Positions 1 to 8,007 of a stretch of 64,000 nt of DNA are shown one piece after another (position 1 is the stretch's first letter; each line of letters opens with the position of its first letter). The notes beneath the pieces are model-generated. The model saw only the letters and a list, made by a program, of their open reading frames with translations, was not told the DNA's origin and did no database searches. The stretch lies in contig JAFXTE010000061.1 in NCBI GenBank assembly GCA_017525245.1, positions 1 to 64,000 of the forward strand. The letters run 5' to 3'. The DNA is from Bacteroidales bacterium. Its GTDB lineage: Bacteria > Bacteroidota > Bacteroidia > Bacteroidales > WCHB1-69. The translations under genes were made by a program, and so were the position numbers.

Positions 1-273
1 CAGGTGGACGTTGTGGTGTATCCGAACCCGACGAAGGATGTTGTCAATGTACAATGTACAATGAACAATGTACAATGTTCGGGAATCGAGATTGTTGACG
101 TGTATGGTAAAATCATCACCACCGTAGGGACGCGATTCATCGCGTCCGCTGATTCCCCCGCGTCCGCCCAATCCCCGGTTCAAATCAACGTTTCGGGTCT
201 CGCCGCGGGCATGTATTTCGTGCGCGTGACCACGGACAGGGGAGTGGTGACGAAGCCGTTCGTGAAACGGTAA
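1..273 (+). CDS. Type IX secretion sorting domain, 3' end of a truncated surface protein
   Basis: The reading frame is open from the first base of the window, so only the last 90 residues of a larger protein are visible. They form a type A sorting domain: a YPNP strand at the start, a VYGK strand in the middle, a GMYFVRV strand and a terminal PFVKR. By family knowledge this domain directs export through the type IX system and is removed at the cell surface. Two repeat sequences lie inside the coding region. A seven-base ACAATGT repeat (44-78) encodes the VQCTMNNVQC stretch, and a palindrome (124-147) encodes the loop before the INVSGLAAG strand. Both sit in loops and keep the frame. The function of the missing upstream part is unknown. 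Confidence 0.8.
   Translation, partial: QVDVVVYPNPTKDVVNVQCTMNNVQCSGIEIVDVYGKIITTVGTRFIASADSPASAQSPVQINVSGLAAGMYFVRVTTDRGVVTKPFVKR
44..78 (+). repeat. Heptanucleotide tandem repeat inside a coding region
   Basis: About five units of the seven-base word ACAATGT (one reads ACAATGA, the first is CAATGT preceded by T). It is translated as part of the sorting domain. It has the same period as the intergenic repeats elsewhere in the window but a different sequence. Confidence 0.8.
124..147 (+). repeat. Short palindromic repeat, GTAGGGACG family, inside a coding region
   Basis: The left arm GTAGGGACGCGAT is followed by its near-complement ATCGCGTCC. Related copies are found at 36691-36758 (three in tandem) and 39853-39875, both just after gene ends. 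Confidence 0.7.
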
Positions 274-302
274 TCTCCGCGGATCACACGGATCTCGCGT
301 AT

Positions 303-343
303 AAAAAAACGGGTATCGGTTCTACAACCGGTACCCGTTTTTT
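303..343 (+). terminator. Rho-independent terminator
   Basis: The hairpin has arms AACGGGTATCGGTT and AACCGGTACCCGTT with a CTAC loop, followed by a run of six T. It ends the truncated type IX cargo gene. Confidence 0.85.
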
Positions 344-421
344 CATCGTTTCATTCATCACCCATTCATCGTCTCTACAATTTTTTTAATCAGTGTAATA
401 GTGCCGATTTCAAATTTTTTT

Positions 422-429
422 TACCTTTG
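422..429 (+). promoter_or_regulatory. Bacteroidota -7 promoter element for the M14 peptidase
   Basis: TACCTTTG matches the TAnnTTTG consensus of the primary sigma factor of this phylum. It lies 57 bases before the start codon and is followed by GC, as in other promoters in this window. Confidence 0.6.
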
Positions 430-486
430 CGGCTTATTTATCAGTATATTCGTTATCGTCAGTAAATATCAATAAAAGAATACATT

Positions 487-3400
487 ATGAAAAGAATCCA
501 ATTTTTACTTTTTACTTTATTGTTCTGTTTTTTGGTAGGGACTGCTTACGCGCAGGATAGACGAACTTTCCCTAATTCAGAAACATACGTGGAAACTGTG
601 CTGGATGCCACCACGCTGAATGCGTTGTCGCAGGAGTTCTCCATTGACCGTGTGCAACGCAACACCGATGGCACGTTCAACACGCGTATCTGGCTGTCGA
701 ACAAAGACTACGACAATTTCCTCGCACGGGAAATCCCGTATTCGGTGGTTCAGCCGACCCGTGCCACGGTGACGATGGCCACGAATTATGCGGAGATGGT
801 CAACGGGTGGAACCGTTATCCGACCTACAGCACCTATTTGGCCATGATGGATACCTTCCAGACCCGCTATCCGAATCTGTGCAAGATTGATACGATTCTG
901 GCCTCGACCCCGGGCGGCCGCAAGGTTCTTTGCGCCCATATCAGCAACAATCTCAACGACAATATGGGAAAACCCGCCATCTTCTACACTTCCACTATGC
1001 ATGGCGATGAAGTGGTCGGTTACTATTTCATGCTTCGTTTGATTGACATGCTGCTCTCCAACTACAACACGAACACGCGGCTTACGAATATGGTGAACAA
1101 TTTCGACATCTGGATTTGCCCGCTGCACAATCCGGACGGAACATACCACACTTCCGACAACCAAATCAACATTTCACCGACCTCCACAAGAGCGAACTAC
1201 AATGGAGTGGATTTGAACCGCTCGTTCCCTCAGGCAGAGGGAACCATTGGCTCGGGTTATGAGCCTGAGGTGTCGGCGATGATGCAGTTCTTTGATGAGC
1301 ACAACTTCACCTTGGCCGCGAACTTCCACGGCGGCGCGGAGGTCTTCAACTATCCGTGGGATGCCTGGAGAACATCGACGCGCGCTCACGCTGATGACGC
1401 GTGGTGGCAGTATATAGGACGGAAATTCGCCGATACCTGTCACACCTACTCGTCCTCTTATTTCACGGAGGAGAACAACGGAATCACTGAGGGCGGCGAC
1501 TGGTATGTCATCACCGGTTCCATGCAGGATTACCACAACTGGTTCCTCGGCACACGCCACGTCACCATTGAGGTGGGCGACAAAGTGCTCTCCACCAGTT
1601 CGCTTCCGAGTTATTGGAACTATGCTTACCACTCCCTGTTGAACTTAATAGAGGAATCAGGCTACGGTATCCACGGCACGGTCACTGACTCGCTAACAGG
1701 CGAGCCGCTGCAGGCGATGGTATATGTTAACAACCACGACGCATACCACTCCTACGTGGAAACCGCATTGCCATACGGTACTTACCATCGTCCTATCAAG
1801 GGCGGACAATATTCGGTGACCTATTCCGCCGAGGGCTATAACTCCAAAACCATCACGGTGAACGTGACGGATGGTGCCAAGCTGACCAAGAATGTGCAGT
1901 TGGTGAGCACGGACACGAATTCTTGCAAGAAGCCTAAGTATGTGACGGTCAATTACAACGGCGGCACTTCCGCTGTGGTGAGCTGGTCTTCCACAGCCCA
2001 ATCTTGCAATATCAAGCTGAACAACACCCTCATTTCCAATGTCACAAGCCCTTACACGCTCACCAATCTCGCCTCATCCACGCATTACGATGTTCAGGTG
2101 CAGGCCGACTGTGGTGATGGTGACTTGAGCGACTGGACGGATGCTGTAGGTTTCACCACCGATTGTCTTGCCCAAGACCGTTGCGATATTACGTTTGAGC
2201 TTACCGACAGCTACGGCGACGGTTGGAACGGTGCCGCAATCCAAGTGGTGGATGAGGCCTCCAATGAGGTGCTTGGAACATTTTCCAACACAAATGCCGC
2301 CGATGCCAACGAAACACAAACCTACACACTTTCTGTCTGCAACGGTAGAGCCATCAAGTTCGTGTGGGTGAACGGCAGCTATAACAGTGAATGCTCCTAC
2401 TCAATATTGGATGTGTTCGGTGACGTGATTGTTTCCGGCAACGGTGCAATGACCACCACCAATTATACGGTCGATTGCGGTCTTTCAGCCTGTCCGAAAC
2501 CTAACAATCTTGTCATCACGGAAACCACCGGCACGACCGCCACGTTAAGCTGGACGGAGAACGGCACGGCCAATGCATGGCAGATTTGTCTTAACGGTGA
2601 CGAAACCAACCTCATTAACGTCACTGCCAATCCTTACACCCTGACCGGCCTCACCGCCGAGGCAGCCTATACCGCCAAGGTGCGCGCCAACTGCGGCGAC
2701 GAGCAGAGCAACTGGAGCAACGTGGTCAGCTTCGTGCCTTCCGACAAGGTGACTATCGGCTCTGGCACTTCCACGAGCAATTGCCTGCCTCTCCACAACT
2801 ATTATAACTATTCCCTTACACAACAAATTTACACTACTGAGGAATTGGGCGAGGCCGGCGATATTCTGAGCATTGACTTCTACAAGAACAACACTATTCA
2901 ATGCAACCGTGATTTGGACATTTATATGGTGAGCACTACCAAGAGCAGCTTCTCAAGCAGTTCTGACTGGATTCAGGTCTCCGCAGCCAACAAAGTGTTC
3001 AGCGGTACGGTGAGTTTCGCTGACAATGACTGGACGACCATCACGCTTGACACGCCGTTTGAGTATGACGGCACTCGCAATGTGGCTATTATCGTTGATG
3101 ATAACACGGGTAGTTACAAAAGCAATACTTCTTTCCTCACTTATACAGTCTCTTCTAATCAGGCTCATTACAGCTATCAAGATGGCAGTAACATAGATAC
3201 CAGCAGCCCGAGTGCAAGCAATAATTCCTGTGTCACTTCGAAAAACCAGATCCGCGTGCTTATCGACAGGGAACCTTCTTGTCCTGCACCCACGGATGTT
3301 GCAGTTTCTGTGACCGGTCGTCGCAGTGCTGTGGTAAACTGGACGGAGAACGGCGAAGCTACCTCTTGGATGGTTGCCTATCGTTCCGCAACTGAGAATC

Positions 3401-4833
3401 GCTTCACCGAAGTGGAAGTTTCGGAGAATACCTACACTATGACAGGCCTGTCCATCGAAACGAGCTATGTCGTTAAGGTACGCCCGGTCTGTGACAATGT
3501 TACAGATAGCTGGAGCGATGAGATGACGTTTACCACGGAAGGCTGCTATACGATTTCTCCCGATGCGCAGGAATCAGGTAAGTGGACGGAGAATTTCGAG
3601 GGATACACGAATGTCACCACTTCGGAGACGGGTGTCCAGCCCGACTGTTGGGAAGTGCTTGTCCCGGATGTAGCGCTCACAGCCTCCACGATGCCTCAGT
3701 TGTATCACGGATTCGCGACGAGCGGCAGCTACTCTTTGCGTATGAAGAACCGTTGTTTGTATGCCATGCCTTCACTTGACGAGGAAGTCCCGGTCAATGC
3801 TCTGAGGATGACGTTCAACCTGCGCCAGCCCAATGCAATCTACCGTCTGCAAGTGGGCGTGGTGAACGAGAACGGCGAGTTCACGGTGGTGAAGACGATC
3901 AACAATGCGAGTACGGGCAAAGAGCCTGTCACGGTGGATTTCACCGACTACAATGGCGACGGTCACCGCATCGCGTTCCGCAACACGTTGAAGAGCGGTT
4001 CCACATTAGCCTATAGCTACAATTACATTGACGACATCGAGATTGGATACGCCAACTCATGTGAGATCGCGGTTCTGCCATACACGGAGAATTTCGACAG
4101 CTACACTACCACGACCGCAACGGAAACGGGTGTCCAGCCCAGCTGCTGGGAGGTGATTACGGAAGACGTGTCGCTGACCGAATCCACGATGCCTCAGTTG
4201 TATCGCGGGTACGCGACGAGCGGCAGTTACTCTTTACGCATGAAGAACCGTTGTGTCTATGCGATGAAGCCTTTGAGCGAGAACATCAATGTGGGCAGTT
4301 TGACGATGACGTTCAACCTGCGACAGCCCAAGTCCATTTACCGTCTGCAAGTGGGCGTGTTGAACGAGAACGGCGAGTTCACGGTGGTGAAGACATTAAA
4401 GTGTAGCAACACGAGTAATATGGAGGCCAAGACGGTGAACTTCTCCAATTACACGGGCAATGGTCACCGCATCGCGTTCCGCAACACGCTGGTGCCGGGC
4501 ACGGGCATGAGCACCACCTATTTGGACTACAGTGTCAACTACATTGATGACATCAACCTTGATAATACTGTGCAGGGTAAGGGTGTCGCGAATGTCATAG
4601 ACATGGATGCTGATTTGGAAAACATTGAGGTGTATCCGAACCCGACAACGGGTCTGTTGCATATTGGCGCGGAGGATGTACTGAAAGTGGAGTGCTACAG
4701 CATGATGGGTCAGATTGTTGGCGTGTATGACAATGTTCGCGACATCGACATCAGCAGTCTCTCAAAGGGTGTTTATACGCTTCGTATCACTATGCCGCAG
4801 GGAGTGGCCATGCGCAAGGTGGTGAAGAGATAG
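487..4833 (+). CDS. Secreted M14-family zinc carboxypeptidase with adhesin-like domains and type IX sorting domain
   Basis: The protein has 1448 residues. A signal peptide (about 1-22, ending AYAQ) is followed by an M14 carboxypeptidase domain (about 100-390). The zinc ligands are H172 and E175 in MHGDE and H281 in NFHGG. The catalytic glutamate is E362 in TIEVGDK, and the substrate-site words HNPDG and VDLNRSFP are present. Next come a carboxypeptidase regulatory-like domain (about 395-470), fibronectin type III modules, a DSYGDGWNG module, and two tandem copies of an adhesin-like domain of about 155 residues (3583-4044 and 4082-4556). The end is a type A sorting domain (VYPNPTTG to MRKVVKR). 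It should be a cell-surface or secreted exopeptidase that releases C-terminal residues of peptides. It has its own promoter. The substrate preference cannot be read from the sequence. Confidence 0.9.
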   Translation: MKRIQFLLFTLLFCFLVGTAYAQDRRTFPNSETYVETVLDATTLNALSQEFSIDRVQRNTDGTFNTRIWLSNKDYDNFLAREIPYSVVQPTRATVTMATNYAEMVNGWNRYPTYSTYLAMMDTFQTRYPNLCKIDTILASTPGGRKVLCAHISNNLNDNMGKPAIFYTSTMHGDEVVGYYFMLRLIDMLLSNYNTNTRLTNMVNNFDIWICPLHNPDGTYHTSDNQINISPTSTRANYNGVDLNRSFPQAEGTIGSGYEPEVSAMMQFFDEHNFTLAANFHGGAEVFNYPWDAWRTSTRAHADDAWWQYIGRKFADTCHTYSSSYFTEENNGITEGGDWYVITGSMQDYHNWFLGTRHVTIEVGDKVLSTSSLPSYWNYAYHSLLNLIEESGYGIHGTVTDSLTGEPLQAMVYVNNHDAYHSYVETALPYGTYHRPIKGGQYSVTYSAEGYNSKTITVNVTDGAKLTKNVQLVSTDTNSCKKPKYVTVNYNGGTSAVVSWSSTAQSCNIKLNNTLISNVTSPYTLTNLASSTHYDVQVQADCGDGDLSDWTDAVGFTTDCLAQDRCDITFELTDSYGDGWNGAAIQVVDEASNEVLGTFSNTNAADANETQTYTLSVCNGRAIKFVWVNGSYNSECSYSILDVFGDVIVSGNGAMTTTNYTVDCGLSACPKPNNLVITETTGTTATLSWTENGTANAWQICLNGDETNLINVTANPYTLTGLTAEAAYTAKVRANCGDEQSNWSNVVSFVPSDKVTIGSGTSTSNCLPLHNYYNYSLTQQIYTTEELGEAGDILSIDFYKNNTIQCNRDLDIYMVSTTKSSFSSSSDWIQVSAANKVFSGTVSFADNDWTTITLDTPFEYDGTRNVAIIVDDNTGSYKSNTSFLTYTVSSNQAHYSYQDGSNIDTSSPSASNNSCVTSKNQIRVLIDREPSCPAPTDVAVSVTGRRSAVVNWTENGEATSWMVAYRSATENRFTEVEVSENTYTMTGLSIETSYVVKVRPVCDNVTDSWSDEMTFTTEGCYTISPDAQESGKWTENFEGYTNVTTSETGVQPDCWEVLVPDVALTASTMPQLYHGFATSGSYSLRMKNRCLYAMPSLDEEVPVNALRMTFNLRQPNAIYRLQVGVVNENGEFTVVKTINNASTGKEPVTVDFTDYNGDGHRIAFRNTLKSGSTLAYSYNYIDDIEIGYANSCEIAVLPYTENFDSYTTTTATETGVQPSCWEVITEDVSLTESTMPQLYRGYATSGSYSLRMKNRCVYAMKPLSENINVGSLTMTFNLRQPKSIYRLQVGVLNENGEFTVVKTLKCSNTSNMEAKTVNFSNYTGNGHRIAFRNTLVPGTGMSTTYLDYSVNYIDDINLDNTVQGKGVANVIDMDADLENIEVYPNPTTGLLHIGAEDVLKVECYSMMGQIVGVYDNVRDIDISSLSKGVYTLRITMPQGVAMRKVVKR
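3583..4556 (+). repeat. Direct duplication of an adhesin-like domain within the M14 peptidase gene
   Basis: The segment 3583-4044 and the segment 4082-4556 align along their length. Stretches are nearly identical in DNA, such as the codons for STMPQLY, SGSYSLRMKNRC, MTFNLRQP and HRIAFRNTL. The second copy has a short insertion near its end. The identity at silent sites suggests a recent duplication or gene conversion. Confidence 0.85.
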
Positions 4834-4911
4834 TTTGAAAAGGGCGTTTGGCTTGGGTATGATTTCCATGGATGTGTGTAAGCATTCTGCGATTATGAAC
4901 GGAAAAAATCG

Positions 4912-4919
4912 TATCTTTG
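4912..4919 (+). promoter_or_regulatory. -7 promoter element for argF
   Basis: TATCTTTG followed by CCGCC, 40 bases before the argF start codon. Confidence 0.65.
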
Positions 4920-4959
4920 CCGCCGGAAAAATTTCATCATTATTAAATACAAAAAGTTT

Positions 4960-5961
4960 ATGGCATTCAATTTAAGAAACAGAAGCTTCCTGAAACTGTT
5001 GGACTTCACTCCGACGGAAATCCAATTCATGCTTGATCTGGCCCGCGACCTTAAACGCGCGAAATATGCCGGCACGGAACAACCTCGTCTGAAAGGCAAG
5101 AACATCGCCTTGATCTTCGAGAAGACCTCCACTCGTACCCGTTGCGCTTTCGAAGTGGCTGCTTACGACCAAGGCGCACACGTCACCTACCTTGGACCCA
5201 CTGGTTCCCAGATTGGCGTGAAGGAGTCTATGGAAGACACCGCCCGCGTGCTCGGACGCATGTTTGATGGCATCGAATACCGTGGCTTCGCCCAGGCAAC
5301 CGTCGAGAAACTGGCTGAATACGCCGGCGTTCCCGTCTGGAACGGCCTGACCAACGAATTCCACCCCACACAGGTTCTCGCCGACTTCCTCACCATGAGC
5401 GAGCATGTTGACAAGCCCCTGAACCAAGTCACTTACGCTTACCTCGGCGATGCCCGTTTCAACATGGGTAACTCCTTGATGGTCGGCGGCGCGAAGATGG
5501 GCATGGATGTCCGTATCGTGGCTCCCAAGGCCCTGCAACCCGACAAAGCCCTCGTGAAACAATGCCAGGAAATCGCGAAACAGACAGGCGCGAAGGTGAC
5601 CGTCACCGACGACGTCAAGAAGGGCGTCAAAGGCTGCGACTTCCTTTATACCGACGTTTGGGTCTCCATGGGTGAACCCGTCGAAGTGTGGGCTGAGCGT
5701 ATCAAACTGCTCAAACCTTACCAGGTCAACAAAGAGACGATGGCTCTTACCGGCAACCCGAAATGCAAGTTCATGCACTGTCTGCCTGCTTACCACAACC
5801 TCGAAACCCAAGTGGGCCGCGACGTACACAAACAATTCGGTTTGGACGGCATCGAAGTCACCGAGGACGTTTTCGAATCCGAGAACTCCATCGTGTTCGA
5901 CGAGGCTGAAAACCGTATGCACACGATCAAGGCTGTGATGGTAGCCACCCTCGGCGACTAA
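4960..5961 (+). CDS. argF: Ornithine carbamoyltransferase
   Basis: This is a full-length protein of 333 residues. It transfers the carbamoyl group of carbamoyl phosphate to ornithine to give citrulline, in cytosolic arginine metabolism. The carbamoyl-phosphate motif STRTR is at residues 57-61, and the ornithine-site motif HCLPAYH is near residue 274. The segment after STRTR ([13 protein letters not shown]) is of the true ornithine type; it is unlike the N-acetyl- or N-succinyl-ornithine enzymes found in many Bacteroidota. Length and sequence resemble the ArgI/ArcB group, so an anabolic or a catabolic role is possible. No other arg or arc gene lies nearby. The gene stands alone between its own promoter and a strong terminator. 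Confidence 0.93.
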   Translation: MAFNLRNRSFLKLLDFTPTEIQFMLDLARDLKRAKYAGTEQPRLKGKNIALIFEKTSTRTRCAFEVAAYDQGAHVTYLGPTGSQIGVKESMEDTARVLGRMFDGIEYRGFAQATVEKLAEYAGVPVWNGLTNEFHPTQVLADFLTMSEHVDKPLNQVTYAYLGDARFNMGNSLMVGGAKMGMDVRIVAPKALQPDKALVKQCQEIAKQTGAKVTVTDDVKKGVKGCDFLYTDVWVSMGEPVEVWAERIKLLKPYQVNKETMALTGNPKCKFMHCLPAYHNLETQVGRDVHKQFGLDGIEVTEDVFESENSIVFDEAENRMHTIKAVMVATLGD

Positions 5962-5982
5962 TCCATCGGTTTTTTGAATACT

Positions 5983-6023
5983 AAAATCGCGACCGGCATC
6001 TCTGCCAGTCGCGATTTTTTTTT
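5983..6023 (+). terminator. Rho-independent terminator after argF
   Basis: The hairpin arms AAAATCGCGACCGGCA and TGCCAGTCGCGATTTT are followed by a T run. This is the strong end of the argF transcript. Confidence 0.9.
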
Positions 6024-6079
6024 GACCATCCCGCCCTTCGGGCACCCCTCCTTAAAAGGAGGTGAATGGTGCTTCGACC
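6024..6079 (-). repeat. Intergenic palindromic repeat, family 2, copy 1
   Basis: On the minus strand it reads GGTCGAAGCACCATTCACC, then a CTCC/GGAG hairpin around TTTTAA, then GTGCCCGAAGGGCGGG. A close copy lies at 35208-35260 and a diverged one at 9743-9794. It contains two nested hairpins and no coding sequence. Confidence 0.75.
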
Positions 6080-6105
6080 GAAATATCATCTAATTATCTT
6101 ATCCT

Positions 6106-6735
6106 CTAATCATGATCCCTTCGGTTCTCGCACTCGCAGATATTCGTGAACTGGATGTCTGTTTTAGGAAGAAGCTGCTCCATGGCCTCGTATTCCCATT
6201 TTGTAAGCGGAATCTGCCGTAAGTCCAAAATTTCCAACGTGTTGCTGATGTCGCTGATGGAGTGGGGGAGTACATACAGCGGATTTCCCCACGCGTCGAT
6301 GGTGACGAGTTGGTGCAGGTTCCCGATGCTCTCGGGCAGCTCTTCCAAGATGTTGCGGGAAATGACGAGCGTGCGCAAATCGGTGAGGTTGCCGATGGCT
6401 TCGGGCAGCCGCAACAGCTTGTTGTGGTCGAGGTTAAGATATTGAAGATGAGCGAGCTTGCTGATGCTCTGGTTCAATCGGAAGAGTTTGCAACCTTTCA
6501 CCGTAAGTTCTCGCAACTCCGTGAGTCGGAACAACTCTTCTGGCAACGAATCCTTATTTGCCAACTTGGTGATTTTCAACCGATAGACAGGCTTCTCCGA
6601 CTTCAGCGCCTCCTCAATCGACGTAAAGACCTTCCTGTCATCATCAGGCGCGTAAAGCAGAGTTGTCTTCTGCGCAAAAACAGCAGATGTAAAAACGGAT
6701 ATTATTATTATGAAGAAAAAAACTCTTTTGCCCAT
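6106..6735 (-). CDS. Secreted leucine-rich-repeat protein
   Basis: The protein has 209 residues and an N-terminal signal sequence (about 1-21, ending SAVFAQ). About five leucine-rich repeats follow (residues 60-180), with words such as LRELTVKGCKL, LQYLNLDHNKLLRLP and LRTLVISRNILEELP. This is the plant-type or bacterial short LRR pattern, usually a binding surface for proteins. No enzyme domain and no type IX sorting domain is visible. It lies 38 bases downstream of the riboflavin kinase-GNAT gene on the same strand, so the two may share a transcript. The partner is unknown. Confidence 0.75.
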   Translation of the reverse strand: MGKRVFFFIIIISVFTSAVFAQKTTLLYAPDDDRKVFTSIEEALKSEKPVYRLKITKLANKDSLPEELFRLTELRELTVKGCKLFRLNQSISKLAHLQYLNLDHNKLLRLPEAIGNLTDLRTLVISRNILEELPESIGNLHQLVTIDAWGNPLYVLPHSISDISNTLEILDLRQIPLTKWEYEAMEQLLPKTDIQFTNICECENRRDHD

Positions 6736-6752
6736 AACTTTATTAATTCATA

Positions 6753-6791
6753 ATTATCATTATGCATTATGAATTATGCATTATGAATTAT
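6753..6791 (-). repeat. Heptanucleotide repeat overlapping the end of the riboflavin kinase-GNAT gene
   Basis: On the plus strand it is ATTATGC and ATTATGA alternating, about five units. Read on the minus strand it encodes the last residues (IIHNA) and the stop codon of the gene ending at 6774, then continues into the spacer. Confidence 0.8.
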
Positions 6792-7661
6792 CTTCTCATA
6801 CGCCATCCTCTTCCCGTCCCTTACCTGTACCACGCCGCAGAAAGTGAACCCGAAGTCGCGGATGAGGTTGCGCATCGGGAGGTTGTCGTGGTGGGTGTCG
6901 ATGCGGAACCATCTTACGCCCTTGGCACGGGCTTTCCGTTCTGCGAATCTGAGAATGTGCTTGGCGAGGTCGAGACCAAGGAATTCGTCGGCAACGGCGA
7001 GACGGTGTACGGTGACGTAGGGCTCGTCGTTGCTGAGCCATTGTCCGTCAATTTTTTCGTAATAGGGATCTTTGCCGAACACGATGGCGGCGTAAGCGGC
7101 AGGCCCAAACCAGTTCCTGACAATGCATGCCTGATGTTTCCGTTTGTCGTTGCGGATGGTCTCTTCATCGGGGTAACCATCTTGCCACTGGTCGAGGCCG
7201 CTTTTTTTCATCCTGCGTTTCGCCTGCCCGATGATTCTCATGATGTCGTTGATGTCGTCTAATCTTGGCTTGAAAAGATGGGAACGGCTTGGACTTAGCA
7301 TCATTTTGGCGGTTCCCTTATAATCAAAAAGAGCCTCGATGAGCTCTTTCTGGCTCGTGAATTTTTTTTCCTCCGCGATTTTGTAAACGGGCTTGAACGC
7401 GATTTTTTTGCCGTAAAGTCTTGGGTTGGCGTCGATAATGTGGATTTCGTAGGTGATTTCGCGCAGGTTCAGCGTCGGGCGCGTGCCCACGTAGAGCATC
7501 CCTTTGTGACGTTTCCCGTCGTATCTGACCCAAGCGGCGTAGGCACCTTTCTCCAGCTTGACGGGAGTGTCAGGCTGCACGTTGGCGGTCGGAAATCCGA
7601 ACTTGTGTCCGTTTCCAAGCCCTTGGATGACGGTTCCGGTGATGTAGTCGGTGAAGTACAT
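6774..7661 (-). CDS. Riboflavin kinase domain fused to a GNAT acetyltransferase
   Basis: The protein has 295 residues and two domains. Residues 1-115 match the flavokinase half of bacterial RibF: GNGHKFGFPTANV at 17-28, VGTRPTL at 58-64, and EIHIIDANPRLYGK with the expected catalytic glutamate at 72. The FAD synthetase (nucleotidyltransferase) half of RibF is absent. Residues 137-295 are a GNAT N-acetyltransferase of a type common in Bacteroidota (GLDQWQDGYPDEETI, then LGLDLAKHILRFAERKARAKG as the acyl-CoA segment). The first domain should phosphorylate riboflavin to FMN; the acetyl acceptor is unknown. The C-terminus is encoded by a heptanucleotide repeat. I know of no reason for the two activities to be joined. 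Confidence 0.82.
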   Translation of the reverse strand: MYFTDYITGTVIQGLGNGHKFGFPTANVQPDTPVKLEKGAYAAWVRYDGKRHKGMLYVGTRPTLNLREITYEIHIIDANPRLYGKKIAFKPVYKIAEEKKFTSQKELIEALFDYKGTAKMMLSPSRSHLFKPRLDDINDIMRIIGQAKRRMKKSGLDQWQDGYPDEETIRNDKRKHQACIVRNWFGPAAYAAIVFGKDPYYEKIDGQWLSNDEPYVTVHRLAVADEFLGLDLAKHILRFAERKARAKGVRWFRIDTHHDNLPMRNLIRDFGFTFCGVVQVRDGKRMAYEKIIHNA

Positions 7662-7681
7662 GGTGGATTTAAATTTCAGGA

Positions 7682-7702
7682 TTCAAAGTTCAAAGTTCAA
7701 GG
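7682..7702 (-). repeat. Short heptanucleotide repeat in the leader of the riboflavin kinase-GNAT gene
   Basis: There are three units of TTCAAAG (the last is TTCAAGG) between the promoter and the start codon. Unlike most repeats in the window it is at a 5' end. Confidence 0.55.
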
Positions 7703-7734
7703 ACAATAAGTTTATAGTGCTTTTTTTTAAGCTG

Positions 7735-7742
7735 CAAAAATA
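7735..7742 (-). promoter_or_regulatory. -7 promoter element for the riboflavin kinase-GNAT gene
   Basis: TATTTTTG on the minus strand followed by C, about 73 bases before the start codon at 7661. Confidence 0.55.
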
Positions 7743-7854
7743 CAAAAACTTCCGTTCGGGTTATTCCCCTTTTTTTCGTTTCCAAAGCAATCACACCAAA
7801 GTCCAATTTTTTCTTAAAAATTCTTAAAATCACCCATAGTTCGAAAATATGTCG

Positions 7855-7862
7855 TAGTTTTG
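7855..7862 (+). promoter_or_regulatory. -7 promoter element for the zinc-ribbon gene
   Basis: TAGTTTTG followed by CCGCC, about 145 bases before the start codon at 8008. It implies a long leader that holds the hairpin at 7936-7990. Confidence 0.55.
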
Positions 7863-7935
7863 CCGCCGGATGAGAAAGAGGAACGGATTTATGTCAAATT
7901 GCCAACCTCTCTAAAAAACGCGCTAAATAACAAAC

Positions 7936-7990
7936 TGCCATACGCGGTGTTCTTTAGCGAAAAAGGACACCGCGTTTCTCGTCTATGGCA
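7936..7990 (+). promoter_or_regulatory. Structured leader hairpin before the zinc-ribbon gene
   Basis: The inner stem pairs ACGCGGTGT(T)CTTT with AAAGGACACCGCGT. An outer stem pairs GCCATA with TATGGC. It lies inside the leader between the promoter and the start codon, with no T run, so it is not an ordinary terminator. I do not recognise a known riboswitch class. Confidence 0.5.
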
Positions 7991-8007
7991 CTAAAAAAAA
8001 CAGTAAA

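Noticed and set aside
4972..6045. Long open frame (357 codons) on the minus strand across argF
   Set aside because: It mirrors the codon bias of argF, has no recognisable domain and would cover a certain gene.
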